Position numbers and translations under genes: made by a program
Shown: positions 59,901-64,000 of the stretch, in pieces
How the letters are laid out: every line of letters starts with the position of its first letter
Position numbering within the stretch: the first letter of the stretch is position 1
NCBI RefSeq assembly: GCF_000003815.2
Contig: NC_049986.1
Coordinates: 6,192,868 to 6,256,867, forward strand
DNA: 64,000 nt
Source of the DNA: Branchiostoma floridae
Lineage: Eukaryota; Chordata; Leptocardii; Amphioxiformes; Branchiostomatidae
Reading direction: 5' to 3'
The notes under the pieces: model-generated
Told to the model about the DNA's origin: nothing
The model's input: the letters and a program-made list of their open reading frames with translations, nothing else
The model's database searches: none

Positions 59901-61139
59901 AATTAGCTAACCTCGTACGTGCTTGTCAGCCCCAGGTTGTAGAAAGTCGGCACGAATAGCCTCGCTACCACCACCATGGCTATGCCGTCTGCCACTGCGA
60001 AGTTCCAGAACATGGTGCCGTTATTGTACACCTCTGCAGGGGTCCCCAGCACCGTGATGGCGGAGATGAACGAGGCTAGCAGGGACATGGTCACCGGCAC
60101 TATGGACATAGACTGAACAAAAAGAGAAAGAGATAATATGTTTTAAAAGCTAAAGTCCTTGACATGCCATGGTCTTAATTTTTCTAGTGGCATAATAGCT
60201 TGACAGATAAAGGAGTGGTCTAGAATTGGACACCCTAGCGGCTTGGATTAGAATGACAGGGGCGTTTTTGCTAAAATAAAGTCAGGGACGGAGAATGTTA
60301 AGAAGATGGCGCCGTTATTATAGACCTCTGCCAGAGTGATGGCGGAGATTGAAGGATGCTAGCAGGGACATGGTCACCGGCACTATGGACACAGACTAAA
60401 CAAAGACGCAAAACTAGAAAAAGATAGAGTTGAATTTGTGTTTGAGTTGTTTGCAAGCTGAATCTGGACCTGCCATAGTCTTTATATTCTGGTAGCAGGT
60501 GGCTTTAGAAGTGTTATTGTTAAGGGTCTTCTAGCGACTTGTATTAGAACGGCACTGACACTATTGACATAGACTAAACGAAAAAAAAAGAAATAGTTGA
60601 ATTTGTATTTGTGTCGTTTGCATGCTGAAAACCTGGACCTACTATGGCCTTGATATTTTGTCGGCAGATGGCTTTTGATGTGAAAAAGAAGTATTATTCT
60701 TCGGGGTCCCTAGCGACTTGTATTAGAGCGGCACTGGTATTATTGACAGAGACTACAAAAAGAAGTTGAAAGATGAAATGGAAATACTTTATGTATGTGG
60801 AATGCCCTCTCGAAGAATAGAAATGTATGCCTAAAAACACTAGTCTAGTAATGCCCACGACGTTTCTTTTTTTACCTGTTTGTAGTTTCGTGAATTTTAC
60901 ATTATACTTTTCTTTCCCGAAGCTGCCCGGTTGGGCTCCGGTTTGGAAATGTGACGTAGATCTAACTATAGGGGATCTATGTAGGGGTCACTGACCTTGT
61001 CTGCCATGAGGAACTCCTTTTGCGTGCGTTGCTTCCCTCTCGTGCATGCGTAGTAGAGTCCTATCCCTGCCGAGATGCACAGCATGACGGCGAACACCAC
61101 GTAGTCCCAGGCCCCAAAGTACCGCACTTCGGTTGCCAT
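51704..61139 (-). CDS. Sodium-coupled solute symporter, SLC5A8/SLC5A12-like, 14 exons
   Basis: Plasma-membrane sodium/solute symporter, probably for monocarboxylates or a related anion. Exons (high to low): 61139-60996, 60112-59912, 59455-59390, 59047-58996, 58757-58690, 58053-57899, 57240-57100, 56581-56452, 56008-55807, 54852-54698, 54215-53998, 53306-53206, 52669-52548, 51850-51704. All junctions are in frame and the product has 633 residues, close to the usual 610-620. Family marks: [93 protein letters not shown] and [12 protein letters not shown]. Exon 11 holds a long extracellular loop with NGT and NFT sequons. Exon 11 has two donors 3 bp apart. The tail ends VENVTSL and lacks the TRL-type PDZ end I associate with SLC5A8. 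SLC5A5 or SLC5A6 type is possible, so the substrate is not assigned. Confidence 0.92.
53578..53935. repeat. (CA)n microsatellites and CA-rich block
   Basis: Two pure CA tracts (53579-53624 and 53892-53934) joined by ACACA-rich sequence, in the intron between transporter exons 11 and 12. Similar but shorter TG tracts occur at 16695-16745. Confidence 0.95.
54975..55715. repeat. 18/36-bp minisatellite
   Basis: Alternating CCCTACACGTTCCGACA and CCCTAAATGTTCCGACA units repeat for about 740 bp in the intron between transporter exons 9 and 10. Units vary by single substitutions and a C run near 55460. Confidence 0.92.
58125..58345. mobile_element. Diverged copy of the foldback element
   Basis: CCCCGTTGCAGTCTTCGAAT, then TTTTCAACGTTGGCTAGGTT, GGGAGTTTGCCGAGGAAGGG and the complement CCTATCCAACGTTGAAAA. 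It lies in the intron between transporter exons 5 and 6; the ends are eroded. Confidence 0.72.
59156..59379. repeat. 56-bp tandem repeat, four copies
   Basis: The unit starting GTTGTAAATTGTGTGATATT is repeated exactly four times (59156, 59212, 59268, 59324). It ends about 10 bp from the transporter exon 3 donor and fills most of intron 3. Confidence 0.95.
60090..60765. repeat. Tandem array of exon 2 acceptor/intron 1 units
   Basis: Four diverging copies of the segment around the exon 2 acceptor (GGCACT..TGACATAGACT followed by an AAAGAA-rich stretch, a CTGGACCT..CATGG stretch and CTAGCG.CTTG.ATTAG) start near 60090, 60373, 60545 and 60727. The true exon 2 edge is copy one, and only copy two keeps recognisable exon sequence. 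Confidence 0.6.
60303..60395 (-). pseudogene. Degenerate duplicate of transporter exon 2
   Basis: About 283 bp upstream of true exon 2 lies a near-copy of its first half, including the acceptor (TTTAG then TCTGTGTCC). It translates [15 protein letters not shown] and then loses frame and meets TAA. It lies in intron 1 and would be harmful if spliced in. Further fragments of the same acceptor region recur near 60545 and 60727. Confidence 0.75.
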
Positions 61140-64000
61140 GGTAACTCAGAACTGTGCGAAAAATCCAAATAAAAACACCCCTTTTTAAATTTGGTATCTT
61201 CTGAAATCTGGAGTGTTTTTCAAGTATGAATCGTAACGAGCACATAAGACATTTTATGCAAAAACATCCCATTTCGAATAGGACAAGGGAAGCGCCCTCA
61301 ATGTGTACTCGAGATATTAAAGCATGTATACGCTATAATGCATATGATTGCTGAACACAACATAATACAGTATATGGAGTCAATACACTGATATGTTTTG
61401 TGGTAGCGAAAACCGCAGAGGGGTGGGGGTGGGTGGGTTTGTTTTTCAAAGTTCGTGCCCGGAGCGCTGTGGTCACATCATTCATCGCAGGCCGCGTTGT
61501 AATATTTTCTTGGGACGTTTCTTGAGTTTCTGTGGCAGAACAATTCACGTACAAGACAGCATAATTCTGTATGTCAAAGTTAGACTATCTCAAGAATACC
61601 CTGTGTTTACGAGTTTACGTATGGTTGGTTTCCTTAAGAAATACGTACATGTACCGCACGCATACCTGCAAAATTATAAGTACAGGTCCAGGCCTAAACA
61701 TACGTGCTTATATTGAAAATAGTAGGCGGCCTTTTTAGTGTGAGTGGCTCAAAATATATTTGTCTTAAACAATTCACGCGTCTCCACTCGTGCAAAACAC
61801 ACAGTGCCTTGATCTTTGCCCCGGTCAGTCACTGCCTATTTGTCTAAGTACTCACGCACACCAAATTTTGTTTTGCCCATACTGTACGCGCACTGTTGAT
61901 GGAGCTTCAGTTGCTACACAAGTATAAACAACACAGATGTATAGCATAGCACTTACTTCCAACATGAAATCAGTTGCGTACATTTATATAGATATCATAC
62001 AAAGCGTGCATAATAAAAGAACATTTGTGAAAATTGTGTGATTTTGGCAACTGTCAAACCTTTGTTGTCAGCACAGAACCGGTGCTTCTTCCTGGTTGGT
62101 TGTTGTAGAAAATCCAATTAAGTATAAGGCCTGTCCTGTGCCACTTTTAACCAAGTCAGAATTCTCTTGGTCGAGCCAGGAAACCAAATGATGTTGTGAG
62201 CAAAGGGCACTTTAGCTGACAAGCCTTAAAGGCGAGTTTTATGTACATATTGTTAATCATTTGCAAATGGCAATTACTCTCTCGGCGTTATGTAATTACA
62301 CATAGGGTCTCTATTGTTGAGTGTTAAAATGTCAATACACGCCCCTAAACCAGAATAAGGTTAGTAGCCAAGCAGATATTGTGAGCGGAAAATGTGACTC
62401 TTTCTTAGCTGCACAGTTATGCTATTACAAAGGAAGTTGGTACTTTGAAATTCAATGGGCGTCGCGTATCATAACGCATTGAATGTAACAACATATTAGT
62501 CCTATACAATAAATCACTTGGGTAAAACATACTTGAGAAAGTATGACATTTATTACACTTTTTTTGACATGGAAGACTAAAATCGTGAATAATAAAAGTA
62601 TTCGCGATCAACAAAAATTATCATTTTTATTCCATAATATCAAAAATCCATACTTAACACTGAATTAGTTAACATAAAGATTTTGCTTATTCTGATGCTG
62701 TCTTTTTTGGTTCATGACTATTGCTTTCTTTCATGTAGTACCTGCCACAACCGCAGTGAGGCCATGCTTTACTGCATCATAGAACCAAAGAAACAACAGA
62801 ACACACTACTTGATCGCCATCTTCAGTCGTTTTTGCTTTAAAAAGTGACGCTTTGAGGAGAATTATTTTTCTTTCCAAGAAGTTCAAGGTTTTGTGCAAT
62901 TCGTATTTATATGGACAGCATAATTTGTGAAGTCATATACGGATCGTTTCTCATTTTCGCGTATATTCGTTAGCTAAAATAGATTTAAAATTTCCTACAA
63001 GTGATTTATGTCGTACTGTTGAAGAATTTTTGATTTTGATGAATTTCTTTCGAAACTCGCCATTGTCCTACTCCGAGTCGAGCGTGGTTTGGACGTTTTG
63101 CAAGTTCATTCGAAGAAAAGGGGTATTAAAAACTCCTCTAATTTTCTGTAAACGGATTCTTGAGACGACTGTACAGTTTCTACTCCAAATGGTAGTACCA
63201 CAGCGGAGTGTTTTCCAAGTCGACGAGGAAAGCGGCTGTGTAAACCAAATCACTGATGATTAACCACCAACAACTATTCACTCCAATCAATTTGGGACGA
63301 ATTGCCAGGCACACAAAAGAGTCCTAAAACTAGGACATACAGATAACCAACAAACCACGTGCCTATCACGAGTGAACAACAAGAAGAACACTCGCATTCT
63401 TCAACTCAGAGGAAAAAGACCTAAAGAACAACTCGCAAGTGTCTCGTTTAGTCTCTAGTTTGAATCTCTCTCGTACGTCTGTGTCCTCTTTTCTTGGGCT
63501 ATACCGGAAAAGTTCTTCCTTCCAAGGAAAGTAGTGACCTTTGGAACCAGAAGATAAAAGCGTGCAACAAGACTACATTCAAGTGTCAGCGTTTTAACTC
63601 CTTCAAACAACGTTTATTACTAAAGGTAAGATTTTTAAGACCTTTTATAGCCATCTAATTATTACATACAACTCTTATGCCTGTACTCTTAACATCTTTA
63701 GCAAACTAATCATATACAAGGGTCTCTCGTATTAACCTATATACAGTATAGCGACAAGTATGCCAAGTAAATCATCAATTTGGCAGTAAGAAGCTTAAGA
63801 CTTGCTACACATATCCTGCGTTTAATGGTAACACACAATGTATGCTTTTGGATAGCAAATCAAAATAATTCATAGTACAAACATTTGCAAATTTGGAGCA
63901 TCCACATCAACTTGTTCCGCACGAATTATGCTCACATATATTTATACGGCTATCTTGTATGCTTGTCGACGGTTTGTTTGGTCACAGCCTGGTTGAAAAG
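61140..64000. other. Upstream of the transporter gene
   Basis: Presumed promoter side of the symporter. No TATA box or known element was assigned. Frames such as 63030-63263 (77 codons, plus strand) show no recognisable domain. Confidence 0.5.
63550..63625 (+). other. Possible plus-strand non-coding first exon
   Basis: A TATA-like GATAAAAG at about 63554 is followed some 70 bp later by a strong donor TACTAAAG/GTAAGATTTT at 63625/63626. The stretch has no ATG in a long frame. A gene running beyond the window would explain it; it may equally be chance. Confidence 0.2.

Noticed and set aside
63030-63263. 77-codon plus-strand frame near the right edge
   Set aside because: No domain, no clear start context, and an antisense frame of similar length is equally open.

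Overview
The window reads as nuclear DNA of an invertebrate deuterostome, most likely a lancelet (Branchiostoma). The reasons are intron-rich genes with small exons, AT-rich introns full of MITE, SINE and LINE debris, and a metazoan-type chitin synthase beside an SLC5 transporter. The genus is an inference; nothing in the sequence names it. There are four assembly gaps (N runs at 32491-32899, 33866-33965, 37650-37847 and 41950-42049).

Two genes were reconstructed exon by exon, both on the minus strand and head to tail. (1) 46292 down to 3975: a 42-kb, 35-exon gene for a membrane chitin synthase with an N-terminal secreted-type GH18 chitinase domain. Every visible exon junction keeps the reading frame. 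Order: signal peptide, GH18 (catalytic [10 protein letters not shown]), first transmembrane helix, multi-helix N-terminal membrane region, GT2 catalytic domain (CSTMYHE, TDGD, GEDRW, QRRRW), C-terminal membrane region with SWGTRE, cytosolic tail. Inside the GT2 domain lies a three-exon F5/8-type-C (discoidin) domain bounded by phase-1 introns on both sides. (2) 61139 down to 51704: a 14-exon, 633-residue sodium/solute symporter of the SLC5A8/SLC5A12 type.

Layout: 1-3974, repeats and AT-rich DNA 3' of the synthase; 3975-12049, C-terminal exons and second half of GT2; 13222-16517, discoidin cassette, with a SINE split by a 1.39-kb inverted-repeat element in one intron; 17000-25545, first half of GT2 and membrane exons, with a piggyBac-like MITE and a foldback element; 25546-34103, a giant intron holding LINE remnants split by a 4.8-kb TIR element full of satellite repeats; 34104-46292, N-terminal membrane and chitinase exons; 46293-51703, intergenic; 51704-61139, transporter gene; 61140-64000, upstream DNA with a possible plus-strand first exon.

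The synthase product probably polymerises UDP-GlcNAc on the cytosolic face and extrudes chitin, while the GH18 domain faces the lumen or outside where the polymer emerges. The transporter has no evident functional link to it. The most unusual items are the chitinase-synthase fusion, the discoidin insertion into a cytosolic glycosyltransferase fold with loss of the usual terminal cysteines, and the satellite-bearing TIR element whose removal with one 3-bp duplication restores a LINE reading frame.
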